Source: Rothia sp. SD9660Na
GTDB taxonomy: Bacteria; Actinomycetota; Actinomycetes; Actinomycetales; Micrococcaceae
Reading direction: 5' to 3'
NCBI RefSeq assembly: GCF_030064065.1
Contig: NZ_CP125946.1
Span: forward strand, 744,001 to 808,000
Length of the DNA stretch: 64,000 bases
The notes beneath the pieces were generated by a model that searched no databases, was not told where the DNA came from, and was given only the letters and a program-made list of their open reading frames with translations. Below are positions 18,701 through 27,013 of the stretch, piece by piece (within the stretch, counting starts at the first letter, position 1; each line of letters starts with the position of its first letter). Position numbers and translations under genes: made by a program.

Positions 18701-19477
18701 CGCGGAGGGCTTGAAGCAGATGCGCTCGCTGAAGCTCTCGCTGCCCTTCCCGACCCCACCCCGGAGCAGAGCCAAGAGGCACGAGACGCTATCGAAGACT
18801 GGCAGGAAGAAACCGACCTGCTCCTGAGCCTGCTGGCCGCACCCGCGGAAAACAGCTCCTTTGAGCTACCCGGCCATCTGTCAGCCTCCCTGCTCGTCAA
18901 CCTGGTCAAAGACCCACAGGCCGTCATCGACAACATGCGACGCCCCATGCCCCAAAAGCCGGGTATCGCGGCCCGCCAGGGCACCATCTTCCACAGCTGG
19001 GTTGAAGACCACTTCGGCACCAGCGGCATGCTCGACATGGACGAAGATTTCGATGACGACAGCACCGAAGAAGAGCTCAATATTCCGGCTCTGCGAGAGA
19101 ACTTCCTCGCTAGCGACTGGGCAAGCCGTGAGCCCTGGGCCCTGGAATACCCGCTGGAAACACCGCTTGGTGGAGTAACGGTACGCGGCCGCATAGACGC
19201 TATCTTTACCCGGACGGACGGCGACGGCTCGACCGTCTGGCAGCTGGTGGACTGGAAAACGGGGCAACCGCCGCGCACCAAGAAGGAGCTCAAAGAACGG
19301 TCGGTGCAGCTCTCCCTCTACCGCCTGGGCTTTGCCCGCTTGCAAGGAGTGCCCCAAGAAAATGTAGAAGCCCACTTCTTCTATGCCTCTACCGGAGAGA
19401 GCATTGAAGTTACTCACTTCTCAACCCGGACCGAGCTAGAGAAGGCTGTGGAGCGAGCGGCTCAGCTGGCTGGCTGA
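15797..19477 (+). CDS. adnB: AdnB-like helicase-nuclease subunit (UvrD motor + RecB nuclease)
   Basis: Second AdnAB subunit, with a fully conserved SF1 motor: AGAGSGKT (Lys50), LLDEFQDTSHAQ, GDPKQSIYGFRGAS, VHASKGLEWDQVYIPG and RRLAYVGYTRARS. The C-terminal nuclease shows GRIDAIFTRTDGDGS, LVDWKTGQPPR and QLSLYRLGFA. In characterised mycobacterial AdnAB the B subunit is the dominant motor, which fits its better-preserved motifs here. The ATG at 15797 is chosen because the family N-terminus begins there; the open frame extends back into adnA. 1226 aa. Its 3' end overlaps the convergent phosphotransferase gene by 16 bp. Confidence 0.92.
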   Translation: MTEQKPAETFLSPEDIAKALGRPLPTAEQSAIISSPLVPRLVVAGAGSGKTATMVDRVVWLVANGLVRADQVLGVTFTRKAAGELRERMRSRLEELRRQGLVRENPDQGADGVTSDPTISTYHSYANTLVQQYGLRIGVEDDAQMLGGAQTWQLVAQIVEHYEGKLPEKDVAKSTMVESIIKLSSECAEHLVSPDTVIDWCTETLKQVEHLGKPTVKGATTEQRALVQGLQLRIFYAELVKRYSSIKEQMQVMDYGDLIAKAAHIAKTVPQAAQTERERFRVVLLDEFQDTSHAQMQLFSDLFGAKADAPAHPVMAVGDPKQSIYGFRGASDGQLFSFYDYFPAEDRTASYLTVAWRNDTSILAAANRVADPLSVSPDWVQRTHAIEVPPLVARPNPTAGRVLVGEYLTDLQEARALGQMIAEQRSSFFGRPLSDMPTMAVLCKKRAMMEPLQEAFDELGVPYQVVGLGGLLDTPEIVDLVSVLRVLSDPGRSDALMRILAGARWRLGLSDLLAFGEWAEALKRQRELEIRFGITAQAAALRAEQEILDEVEGLSEAAERGATSARDLKDAGEQVPASAEDYRRLLQAAAPDVTDGASLIEALENLPQEGWASARSGRSISSEGLKRLQAVSRELTYLRQFTADDLTTLISEIERTLLLDIELAARPGAHATSARRHLDAFYDVAATYESTAPRVNALLLAAANGQPLEEGEAGVRFALSATGASASGISGFLAWLDAAAQQEAGLEMTAEAPRHDAVQILTVHASKGLEWDQVYIPGMAAGDFPDAKDERWTKQSDTLPWPLRGDAAYLPGWRSDFDHLQDLGDFMAQLSEQAVEHRTLEERRLAYVGYTRARSLLVLTTSAWKGITTKPRLMSDFVAELLDAPVELAEILSELDPDQVGTVNPQSATITTALWPFDPFNGPHQMTWTSLQELEAAGPAPSPNESKQGNLTGLSPRQVVERAAQNVLRGGLEADALAEALAALPDPTPEQSQEARDAIEDWQEETDLLLSLLAAPAENSSFELPGHLSASLLVNLVKDPQAVIDNMRRPMPQKPGIAARQGTIFHSWVEDHFGTSGMLDMDEDFDDDSTEEELNIPALRENFLASDWASREPWALEYPLETPLGGVTVRGRIDAIFTRTDGDGSTVWQLVDWKTGQPPRTKKELKERSVQLSLYRLGFARLQGVPQENVEAHFFYASTGESIEVTHFSTRTELEKAVERAAQLAG

Positions 19478-20418
19478 ATCGCCCCAACAGCTCGTAGCTC
19501 GGCTTCAAGATGATCCAACATCGAAACAGCTTCTGAGATCATCACCCTATCTTCTAGCTCAACCCCGCGGATGAGCCACTGGGCCAAACCGAATTCAGCG
19601 TAGAGGTTAGCTCTAGCTTCGAGGTTACGGTCGGGTTCCTGGGGCATTTCTTCCCGGTAGCTTGCGAAGACGCGCTCTCTAAAGAGGGGGTCTTCGCAGG
19701 CGTAAAGCCAGGCAAAGTCAGCAGCGGGGTCTCCCACACAGACCTCTGACCAGCCGGTGATTTCAACAATTTTTTTCTGGTCAAGCACGAGGTTATCTTC
19801 GTTGAGGTCCCCGTGAATGACACGGGGGCGGAAGTCCCACATCACCGTGTTGTTGAGTTGCTGCTCCCAGCGGGTGAGCAACCCGGAGGGCACCTTACCA
19901 GTGGCTACAGCCAGGTCTAGCTCTGCAAGCCTGCGCTCGCACACCTGCTGGCCGGTATAAACCGGTAGGTCAGCGTCCTCAACGATGGTGGTGGGGAAAA
20001 CGTGGATGGTGGCGATATGGCGGGCAATCTCATCCGCTATATTGGGCTGGCCTTCCCGGGTGCGGTGGGAAAGATCGGCTAAGTCATCGATGTCGTAGTG
20101 GGCCCCAGGGTTATGGGTGTAGATAAAGGCCTGCCGCCCGTCGAGAGGGACGGTTCCTACGATGGTGGGTACGAGGAAGGGCAGGCGGGCACGCAGGCCC
20201 GGGGTGAAGGACTGGAGGATGACGTGCTCCGCTTCGAGTCGCACGCTAGCTTCGGGGTGTTTGGGGGCACGGACGCGCCAGCGTTTGTCGGCTGAGTCAA
20301 TGATGATGGCTGAGTCGAAGTCGAGGGCGTCGTCGGCTGAGGGTAGGGCGGCTACGGGGTAGAGCCCGGGAACCCCAGCTGATACGATGGCGGCAAGTTG
20401 AAGCGGTGTTGAAGTCAC
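19462..20418 (-). CDS. APH-fold phosphotransferase, role unknown
   Basis: A 318-aa kinase-like protein of the aminoglycoside/macrolide phosphotransferase superfamily. The catalytic loop is HGDLNEDN (residues about 205-212) and the downstream motif is EITGWSEVCVGDPAADFA. In most relatives the first part of that motif is (I/L)DW, whose Asp binds Mg2+; here the equivalent position is Gly, so activity may be altered or the alignment shifted. Proteins of this kind are often called macrolide 2'-phosphotransferases, but resistance cannot be inferred. It faces adnB (convergent, 16-bp overlap) and is divergent from nudC with 38 bp between starts. Confidence 0.75.
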   Translation of the reverse strand: MTSTPLQLAAIVSAGVPGLYPVAALPSADDALDFDSAIIIDSADKRWRVRAPKHPEASVRLEAEHVILQSFTPGLRARLPFLVPTIVGTVPLDGRQAFIYTHNPGAHYDIDDLADLSHRTREGQPNIADEIARHIATIHVFPTTIVEDADLPVYTGQQVCERRLAELDLAVATGKVPSGLLTRWEQQLNNTVMWDFRPRVIHGDLNEDNLVLDQKKIVEITGWSEVCVGDPAADFAWLYACEDPLFRERVFASYREEMPQEPDRNLEARANLYAEFGLAQWLIRGVELEDRVMISEAVSMLDHLEAELRAVGAIQPAS

Positions 20419-20456
20419 ACTTTTAAGGGTACAAGAGAAGTTGGAACGAACCCGAT

Positions 20457-21710
20457 ATGAATGCTGAAAATATGACTAATCTGTCGGTAGCTGGCTCGCA
20501 GTACGGGACGGACGCTGCTCTGACCCCGGGTGAGCAAGGCTGGTTTTCGCCGCTGGGGCGATTGCCTCTGACTACCGACCGGGTGCGAACCACCGGCGCG
20601 GTGCGAGAACACTCCGGTTTCTTTGGGTATTTGGGGCGGGCTCTAACAGAGTGGCCGCTACCGACCGATGCCCCGTCAAACGACCTTTACCCCTGGCTCC
20701 TTAGCCCCGCCCTTATCGCTCTGGACGGGGGCAAGGTGCTCGTTGCAGAAACAGGTGAAGACCCCGAGCCACTAGACCTGGCCGGTGTCTTTGACCTGCA
20801 CAGCGAAGCCTTGCTGAGCTACACTTCACTTGATCGCCACCAGCACCCTTCCCTGATTTTCGCTGGGAGCCGGGTGCTGGCGTCCGCCCCGGAGCGGGTG
20901 GGGGAGGACTCCGCAGAGCCTCAATTGGAGCAGCCCGTGCTGGTACTCCTGGCCGATTTCGACCGTTATCTCAACCTGGGTGATGCCCCGCTCAATCTTC
21001 AGGGTTTTGAAAACCAGGAGCAAACCCTGGCCGAGATGATAGCTGCCCGGTCAGGTGGTAGCTGGGTGAGCGTCCGCGACTACGCTGCCTACGCCTATGA
21101 AGGGCAGGGAGCCGCCTTTGCCTGGGGCGAGGTGCTGGCGGCAGCGGCGTCCTTGAGCACCTGGCATGCATCCTCTGGTTTTGATGCGCGGACGGGCGCC
21201 CCCACCTTCGCTACCCGCGGCGGCTGGGCGCGGGCCACCGAAGCGGGTAGAGAGCTCTTCCCCCGCACAGACCCCGCCGTTATCACAGCCATTACCGCTG
21301 AGATTGAGGGTGAGAGCAAGACTCTGCTGGGGCAGGCGCGGGCCTGGGGAAAAGGGCGCTTTTCTACCTTTGCCGGGTTTGTTGAGGGCGGCGAAGCCCT
21401 TGAAACCGCTGTGCTCCGAGAGGTCTACGAGGAGTGCGGTGGGCGGGTCGCCTCACTGAGGTATCTGGGGTCGCAACCCTGGCCCTTCCCCAGGTCGCTG
21501 ATGTGTGGTTATCTCGCTGAAATCTCCAACCCCAACCAGGTTGAAGCCGACGGAGCTGAGATTGATGAAATCCGCTGGTTCAGCCGATTAGAGCTCCTTG
21601 ACGCCCACCGGTCAGGCGCTGTGCAGCTACCCGGGCCGAGCTCAATTTCCCGCCGCCTGATTGAGTTCTGGCTGGGGCAGCCCCTGGGCCCTGCTGGGCG
21701 GGTAGACTAG
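20457..21710 (+). CDS. nudC: NAD(+) diphosphatase, NudC type
   Basis: Hydrolyses NAD(H) to NMN(H) plus AMP, and in some bacteria removes NAD caps from RNA. The Nudix box reads GFVEGGEALETAVLREVYEECGG in two parts (GG-E-x7-REVYEE), followed by SQPWPFPRSLM, the NudC-specific signature. The zinc ribbon that normally precedes it has lost all four cysteines: the segment FDARTGAP replaces FCxxCG, and ARATEAGRELFPRTDPAVI replaces the second pair. At 417 aa it is longer than the usual ~310. An ATG at 20472 is an alternative start. The position between adnB and uvrD2 matches mycobacteria. Confidence 0.85.
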   Translation: MNAENMTNLSVAGSQYGTDAALTPGEQGWFSPLGRLPLTTDRVRTTGAVREHSGFFGYLGRALTEWPLPTDAPSNDLYPWLLSPALIALDGGKVLVAETGEDPEPLDLAGVFDLHSEALLSYTSLDRHQHPSLIFAGSRVLASAPERVGEDSAEPQLEQPVLVLLADFDRYLNLGDAPLNLQGFENQEQTLAEMIAARSGGSWVSVRDYAAYAYEGQGAAFAWGEVLAAAASLSTWHASSGFDARTGAPTFATRGGWARATEAGRELFPRTDPAVITAITAEIEGESKTLLGQARAWGKGRFSTFAGFVEGGEALETAVLREVYEECGGRVASLRYLGSQPWPFPRSLMCGYLAEISNPNQVEADGAEIDEIRWFSRLELLDAHRSGAVQLPGPSSISRRLIEFWLGQPLGPAGRVD

Positions 21711-21766
21711 ATAGCTGGCGTGGCCGCTACCGGCCACAAGGACTGCGAGGGTAGGGGAGAAGCACC

Positions 21767-23593
21767 ATGATTCACGATAAGCTCAGGGCCCAGCCCATCA
21801 CCCTGGCAACCCCCAACCCCGAGACCATCCTTGAGGGGCTTGACCCCGAACAGCGTCGGGTGGCTACCGAATTGGCCGGGCCTATGTGCGTGATGGCGGG
21901 TGCCGGCACCGGCAAGACCCGGGCTATCACCCACCGCATCGCCTACGGCATCGCCATCGGCCGCTACAACCCGCGGGCCGTCCTGGCTCTTACCTTCACC
22001 AACCGTGCAGCCGAAGAGATGAAGGTCCGCCTGCGCCAATTGGGTGCATCCGGGGTCGTAGCCCGTACCTTCCACTCAGCCGCCCTCGCCCAGCTACGCT
22101 ATTTCTGGCCCCAGGCTATCGGCGGCGCGCTGCCCGAGATTATCAAGAACAAATCCCAGTTCATCATCGAATCAGCCCGCCGCCTAGGGCTGGCTACCGA
22201 CCGGGCCATCGTGCGCGACCTCGCCAGCGAAATCGAGTGGGCCAAGGTCTCCATGCTCACGGCCGAATCCCTCATGCCCCACCTGGCCCACCGGGAGCTG
22301 CCGGCAGATATCAGTCCCATCGACATGGTGCGCCTGTTGCGCACCTACGAGGAGCTTAAGGACGAGCGCAACGTCATTGATTTTGAAGATATCCTGCTGC
22401 TGACAGTTGCCATCATCGAGGAAAACCCCGATATTGCCGCCCAGATTCACCAGCAGTACCGCCACTTCGTGGTGGACGAATACCAGGACGTCTCCCCCCT
22501 GCAGCAACGCCTGCTGGACGCCTGGTTGGGGCGGCGCGACGATATTTGTGTGGTAGGCGACGCCTCCCAGACTATCTACTCCTTTGCCGGTGCAACCAGC
22601 CGCCACCTGCTCGAATTCCGCACCCGCTTTGAGGGCGCTACCGTGGTCAAACTGGTGCGTGACTACCGTTCCACCCCGCAGGTGGTCGACCTGGCCAACC
22701 GCCTGCTAGCTGCCCGCCGTCAGATGCCCGACTCCACCCGCTACTCCTGGGCCCCGCCCCTGCAGTTGGTCTCCCAACGAGAGCCCGGGGCTAAACCCGA
22801 GTGGTTTGAGTACGCCGATGACGAGCAAGAAGCAATCGGTATCGCTGAAGACATCAAGGACCTCATCGACAAAGAGGGCGTCCCTGCAGCCGATATCGCC
22901 GTGCTCTACCGCACCAACTCTCAATCAGCTGCCCTGGAACAGGCCCTCACCGATGCCGGAATCAACTATCAGCTGCGCGGTGCAGAACAGTTCTTTGACC
23001 GCCCCGAAGTCCGAGCCGCTATCAGCATGCTCCAGGGCGCAGCCAAAGGCGCTGAAGCCACCGACAGCGTCACCCAGCTTGTGAGAGATAACCTCAAAAA
23101 CCTGGGCTGGTCAGCTAAAGCCCCCCAGCGCTCCGGTCAAGAACGCGCCCGCTGGGAGTCCCTTGAAACCCTGGTGTCCCTTGCCGACCGCCTTGCTGAC
23201 GAGCGCAGGCAAGCGCGGGAGCAGGCGTCCGCTAATGGCGCCACCGATCTGCCCCCCGAATTCACCCTCTACGAGCTGGTTGCCGTGCTCATTCAGCGTT
23301 CCCAGCACCGTGATGCACCCTCCCTCAACGGCGTCACCCTCGCCTCCCTGCACGCAGCCAAGGGCCTGGAGTGGGAGGCCGTCTTCCTGTGCGGCCTCAA
23401 CGAGGGCCTTATGCCCATCTCCTTCGCCCAAACCAGCGACGAGGTAGATGAAGAACGCCGTCTCTTCTACGTCGGAATTACCCGCGCCCGCTCCTACCTG
23501 ACCTTGAGCTGGTCGCGCTCACGAACCCCCGGTGGGCGGGCCGGGCGCAAGCGCTCCCGCTTTATCAACGACATCGCTCCCAAGGGGGTCTAG
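21767..23593 (+). CDS. uvrD2: UvrD2-like DNA helicase, lacking HRDC domain
   Basis: SF1A 3'-5' helicase: AGAGTGKTRAITHRIA (Walker A), VDEYQDVSPLQQ (Walker B), GDASQTIYSFAGA, LASLHAAKGLEWEAVFLCG and RRLFYVGITRARSYL. Mycobacterial UvrD2 is about 700 aa with a C-terminal HRDC domain and tetracysteine module; this protein stops at 608 aa straight after motif VI and a basic tail (GRKRSRFINDIAP), so those modules are absent. The start has GGGGAG 9 nt upstream. The stop overlaps the GTG of the next gene by one base. Confidence 0.88.
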   Translation: MIHDKLRAQPITLATPNPETILEGLDPEQRRVATELAGPMCVMAGAGTGKTRAITHRIAYGIAIGRYNPRAVLALTFTNRAAEEMKVRLRQLGASGVVARTFHSAALAQLRYFWPQAIGGALPEIIKNKSQFIIESARRLGLATDRAIVRDLASEIEWAKVSMLTAESLMPHLAHRELPADISPIDMVRLLRTYEELKDERNVIDFEDILLLTVAIIEENPDIAAQIHQQYRHFVVDEYQDVSPLQQRLLDAWLGRRDDICVVGDASQTIYSFAGATSRHLLEFRTRFEGATVVKLVRDYRSTPQVVDLANRLLAARRQMPDSTRYSWAPPLQLVSQREPGAKPEWFEYADDEQEAIGIAEDIKDLIDKEGVPAADIAVLYRTNSQSAALEQALTDAGINYQLRGAEQFFDRPEVRAAISMLQGAAKGAEATDSVTQLVRDNLKNLGWSAKAPQRSGQERARWESLETLVSLADRLADERRQAREQASANGATDLPPEFTLYELVAVLIQRSQHRDAPSLNGVTLASLHAAKGLEWEAVFLCGLNEGLMPISFAQTSDEVDEERRLFYVGITRARSYLTLSWSRSRTPGGRAGRKRSRFINDIAPKGV

Positions 23594-24165
23594 TGGCTAC
23601 CTCGCGTGAGATTCTGCCGGCAACGGCGTCCCGCCCTGAGATTGAGGTGGTGCGCTCTACCCGCCGCACCCGCACGGTACAGCTAGCTCCACCGAACCAG
23701 AGCGGACACCTGCGCCTGATGGTCCCCGCTGCCACTACAGCTGAGGAGGTCGAGAGCTACCTTGCCCGTCTGCTTCCCAAGATTGAGGCCCGCCGGACCC
23801 GTAAGGACGCCGGTGCTCAACTGGGTGCCCGTGATGAGTTTTTGCGGGAGCGGGCAGACTATCTGCGTGCTACCTACCTGCCCGAGGCCCCAGAACCGCT
23901 CTCAATCCGGTGGGTCACCAACCAGAAGCAGCGCTGGGCCTCAGCTACTCCTGCTGAGCGCACTATCCGCATCTCGCATATGCTTCAGGGCGCACCCGAG
24001 TACGCCCTGGATTCAGTGATTTTTCACGAGCTCTGCCATTTTCTGGAGCCCAACCATTCACCGGCTTTTAGGGCCCTTGAAGCCCGCTACCCCCACCTTG
24101 AAAAAGCACGAGGTTTCTTGGAAGGCGTCAACTTTGGGCAGAAAAAACAAGCAGAGGGTGCCTGA
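23593..24165 (+). CDS. YgjP/M48-like metallopeptidase
   Basis: A 190-aa DUF45 (YgjP-like) protein with the zinc motif VIFHELCHFLEPNHSPAF (HExxH plus a downstream His) and RWVTNQKQRWASATPAERTIRIS, the conserved segment preceding it. The family is predicted to be a soluble zinc peptidase; no substrate is known. GTG start overlaps the stop of the helicase gene (TAGTG), so translation is coupled. A perfect hairpin follows the stop. Confidence 0.82.
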   Translation: MATSREILPATASRPEIEVVRSTRRTRTVQLAPPNQSGHLRLMVPAATTAEEVESYLARLLPKIEARRTRKDAGAQLGARDEFLRERADYLRATYLPEAPEPLSIRWVTNQKQRWASATPAERTIRISHMLQGAPEYALDSVIFHELCHFLEPNHSPAFRALEARYPHLEKARGFLEGVNFGQKKQAEGA

Positions 24166-24171
24166 ACGAAG

Positions 24172-24202
24172 GGGGTCTAGGGAAGATTCTTCCCTAGACC
24201 CC
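24172..24202. terminator. Bidirectional terminator hairpin
   Basis: GGGGTCTAGGGAA (24172-24184) and TTCCCTAGACCCC (24190-24202) pair perfectly over 13 bp around a 5-nt loop. It sits between the convergent metallopeptidase and DUF2342 genes. On the minus strand a T-rich stretch (from GAAAAAACAA) follows about 20 nt later. Confidence 0.7.
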
Positions 24203-24208
24203 TGTCTG

Positions 24209-25597
24209 CTATTCCTTGTCCTTGCTGTCGGTTCCGTCAGAGGGTCCGTCGTAGCCGCCGGCTAGAAGCTTTTCTAGGGCTGCGTCGAATTCGTCCTCGC
24301 TGGCGTTGAGCAGGGCTCGGCGGGAGGTGAAACCAGCCGGGTCGTCCAGGTCTTCGCCGGTGGGTAGGGTTTCGGGGCCTTCCCAGAGCTGATCGCGGGC
24401 TTCGAAGCCGTGGTTCTCTTCATAGTGACGCCAGAAGGTGAGAGCTTCGCGCATCTTGCGGGGGCGAAGCTCAAGGCCAACCAGCTGCGAGAAGGCGTGT
24501 TCGGCGGGACCGCCGGTGGCGCGGCGTCGGGCCATGGTCTCAGCTAGCTGCGGGGCCATGGGCAGGTTTTTAGTTGCCTGTTCGGTAATGAGGCTGACCC
24601 AGCCTTCGATGAGGGCCAGCAGGGTTTCTAGGCGGTCAAGAGCCAGCTGCTGGTCTTCCGTCAGCTGGGGCTTGAATATGTCGCCGGCAAAAGCGTCCAT
24701 CATGGCCTCGGGGTTTGAGGGGTCAAAGTCAATGTCGTTTGCGGCCTGCTGCATGCGTTCAATATCGACGCGGATACCGCGGGAGAAGCGTGTGATGAGG
24801 TCGATGATATCCTCACGCAGCCAGGGGTTGGTTTTGTGTAGGCGAATCAGGGCTGCTTCGCGCACAGCCAGGTAGAGCATGACTTCCTGGGCAGGGATTT
24901 CAAGCCCCTCGCCGAAGGCTGCGATACCGGAGGGTAGCAGGGCAGAGCGCCCTTGAGCCAGCGGGATGCCGATATCGGTGGAGGAGACGACTTCTTCGGC
25001 GAGCTTGCCAATAGCCTGGCCCATCTGCATGCCGAACATCATGCCACCGAGACCGGCAAAGAGGTTGCCGCCGCCTAGTATACCTACCATGTCTTCGGGC
25101 ATCTGCTGCTGGATCGATGAGGTCATGGCTGCTGAAACTTCTTCGGCAACGGGGCCAGCGATATCTTTCCAGGTAGCAAAGGAGTTTTCAACCCACTCGG
25201 CCTTGGCCCAGGCCTCAACGCCGAAGGAAGGATGCTCGAAGACAGTGACGGGGTCGAGCCAGAGATCTGCCAGGGCTGCGGCATCACGGACGGCGCCTAG
25301 CTGGGTGGATGTCACAGAGGGATCTTCACCCATGGTCAAAACCTGGCGGGCGTGCTGCTTGGCCATGTCCCAGTTAACGGGGTCGTCGCTGGGCTGGGCG
25401 TTCATCATGGAGTTCACCTGGGCGAAGATGCCTGAGAGCATGGAAGGGTCTAAGGGGATACCCATGTTTTTGAGGGCATCAGCATTGAAGCCCGCGGCCC
25501 CGTTCATAGCTGACGGATCAAACCCCTGCTCCTGGAGCTTCTTGAGGAACTCTTCCAGGGGGTCACGGCCAGCTGAGTCGTAGGGGTTGTTGGTCAC
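24209..25597 (-). CDS. DUF2342 zinc-metalloprotease-like protein
   Basis: A 462-aa actinobacterial protein of the DUF2342 family (putative hydrolase / metalloprotease fold, mycobacterial Rv3195-type). Recognisable parts are LYLAVREAALIRLHKTNPWL, which aligns with the helix that carries the metal-binding residues in relatives but lacks a clear HExxH here, and LLALIEGWVSLIT. Whether it is catalytic is uncertain. Start GTG at 25597 has GAGGCAG upstream. It is divergent from the PDZ protease gene (160 bp between starts), as in mycobacteria, so the two are probably regulated from a common region. Confidence 0.75.
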   Translation of the reverse strand: MTNNPYDSAGRDPLEEFLKKLQEQGFDPSAMNGAAGFNADALKNMGIPLDPSMLSGIFAQVNSMMNAQPSDDPVNWDMAKQHARQVLTMGEDPSVTSTQLGAVRDAAALADLWLDPVTVFEHPSFGVEAWAKAEWVENSFATWKDIAGPVAEEVSAAMTSSIQQQMPEDMVGILGGGNLFAGLGGMMFGMQMGQAIGKLAEEVVSSTDIGIPLAQGRSALLPSGIAAFGEGLEIPAQEVMLYLAVREAALIRLHKTNPWLREDIIDLITRFSRGIRVDIERMQQAANDIDFDPSNPEAMMDAFAGDIFKPQLTEDQQLALDRLETLLALIEGWVSLITEQATKNLPMAPQLAETMARRRATGGPAEHAFSQLVGLELRPRKMREALTFWRHYEENHGFEARDQLWEGPETLPTGEDLDDPAGFTSRRALLNASEDEFDAALEKLLAGGYDGPSDGTDSKDKE

Positions 25598-25757
25598 GTT
25601 CTGCCTCGTTTCACTTGGGGGCTGCGGCGCTCGCTGCTCCTGTTTCTCCCTAGCCTACCGACCGGAGCGCCTGCCCCGGGGGCTTTTAGCCCTGAGCCAA
25701 GTGGGAATTTGCTGAGGGGCGAACCCGGGGGAGCTGTTTTACTAGTAGGCTAGTCCT

Positions 25758-26837
25758 ATGGTTTTTTCGAAGAGGGACAATGCAGGTACCCGCCCCCATG
25801 AACGCAGGGCTGATGTGCGTACGGTCAGTGCTGTGGGCGCTTTAGGGCTGTCGGTGCTTTCTTTGGTAATTCCGGTTGATTTTGTGACTGAGTCTCCCGG
25901 CCCCACCTTCAATACAATTGGTGAGTTTAACAGCAAGCCACTGCTTGAGATTGAGGGCGCCCAGACCTACCCGGTCAGCGGCAACCTCGATATGACCACT
26001 GTTTCGGTTGCCGGTGGTCCTAATTCGTCCCTGTTCGCGGTTGAGGCTCTTGCCACCTGGCTAGAAGACTCAACGGCTGTGCTACCCAGCGACCTCATCT
26101 ACGACCCTTCAGTGACCAGCGATCAGGTCAACGCCCAGAACAGTGCCGATATGACCAATTCCCAGGAGGTAGCCCAGGCCGCTGCTTTGACCCAGCTGGG
26201 TATTGACTACACCGAAATGTTGACGGTCTCAGGTGCGGTCGAGGGTGGCCCGAGCCAGGGTCTGATACAGGAGGGAGACGTCATCACCGCCCTCAATGGC
26301 CAGGCCTTGACCAGCTACACCGACCTGACTGGGCGGGTGAACGCGTCCGCCGGGCAGCCTGTCACCCTCACCCGCGATGGTAATGAACAGGATGTTTCCG
26401 TCACCCCCTCCTACAACGAGCAGGGGCAGCGTTACGTGCTGGGCCTCTACATTGCCCGATCCTTTGAGTTCCCCATGACCGTTAACTACGGTCTAGAAGA
26501 AGTGGGCGGCCCGTCTGCTGGCATGATGTTTGCCCTGGGTATTATCGATGAGCTAACCGAGGGTGAGATGACCGGCGGCATTCACTTTGCTGGAACCGGC
26601 ACCATCGATGCGGACGGAACCGTAGGCAGCATCGGCGGCATCGAACAAAAGATGCAGGGAGCTGCGGACGCCGGTGCTACGGTTTTCTTGGCACCGGCAG
26701 ATAACTGCGGTGAGGTGGTCGGTAATGTGCCGCGTCGCCTGAACGTCATTAAGGTTGCTACCCTCGATGAGGCGGTAGATGCGGTGACCCGCATCGGTCA
26801 GGGTGAAGACCCTGCCACCTTCCCCACCTGCTCCTAA
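25758..26837 (+). CDS. PDZ/Lon-like membrane protease (YlbL type)
   Basis: A 359-aa envelope protease: an N-terminal membrane anchor (about residues 22-42), a PDZ domain (GPSQGLIQEGDVITALNGQ) and a C-terminal S16 Lon-like serine protease domain with catalytic Ser in GGPSAGMMFALG and Lys in GGIEQKM. This is the Rv3194c/YlbL family, presumed to process proteins outside the membrane. No ribosome-binding site is visible before the ATG; TAGGCT and TAGTCC lie just upstream, so a leaderless or very short leader is possible. UPF0182 follows, as in mycobacteria. Confidence 0.85.
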   Translation: MVFSKRDNAGTRPHERRADVRTVSAVGALGLSVLSLVIPVDFVTESPGPTFNTIGEFNSKPLLEIEGAQTYPVSGNLDMTTVSVAGGPNSSLFAVEALATWLEDSTAVLPSDLIYDPSVTSDQVNAQNSADMTNSQEVAQAAALTQLGIDYTEMLTVSGAVEGGPSQGLIQEGDVITALNGQALTSYTDLTGRVNASAGQPVTLTRDGNEQDVSVTPSYNEQGQRYVLGLYIARSFEFPMTVNYGLEEVGGPSAGMMFALGIIDELTEGEMTGGIHFAGTGTIDADGTVGSIGGIEQKMQGAADAGATVFLAPADNCGEVVGNVPRRLNVIKVATLDEAVDAVTRIGQGEDPATFPTCS

Positions 26838-27013
26838 ACCAGCAGGTAGTAGGGGAGTATCACCCTAGAGCTGAAACAGTAAGCCTACTCTCGAAACTCA
26901 CAGCATTCTTTGGCAAAATAGTGTCTTATATGTAGCGTCGCCCACGGAGCGGCGTTGCCCGCCACACAGGCCGCAATTCTGCGGCAGATACGAAACACAA
27001 CTGAAGGATACCC

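Noticed and set aside
19462..20418. Antibiotic-resistance gene call for the APH-fold protein
   Set aside because: Only the general kinase fold is recognised, a metal ligand seems changed, and the context is chromosomal housekeeping.
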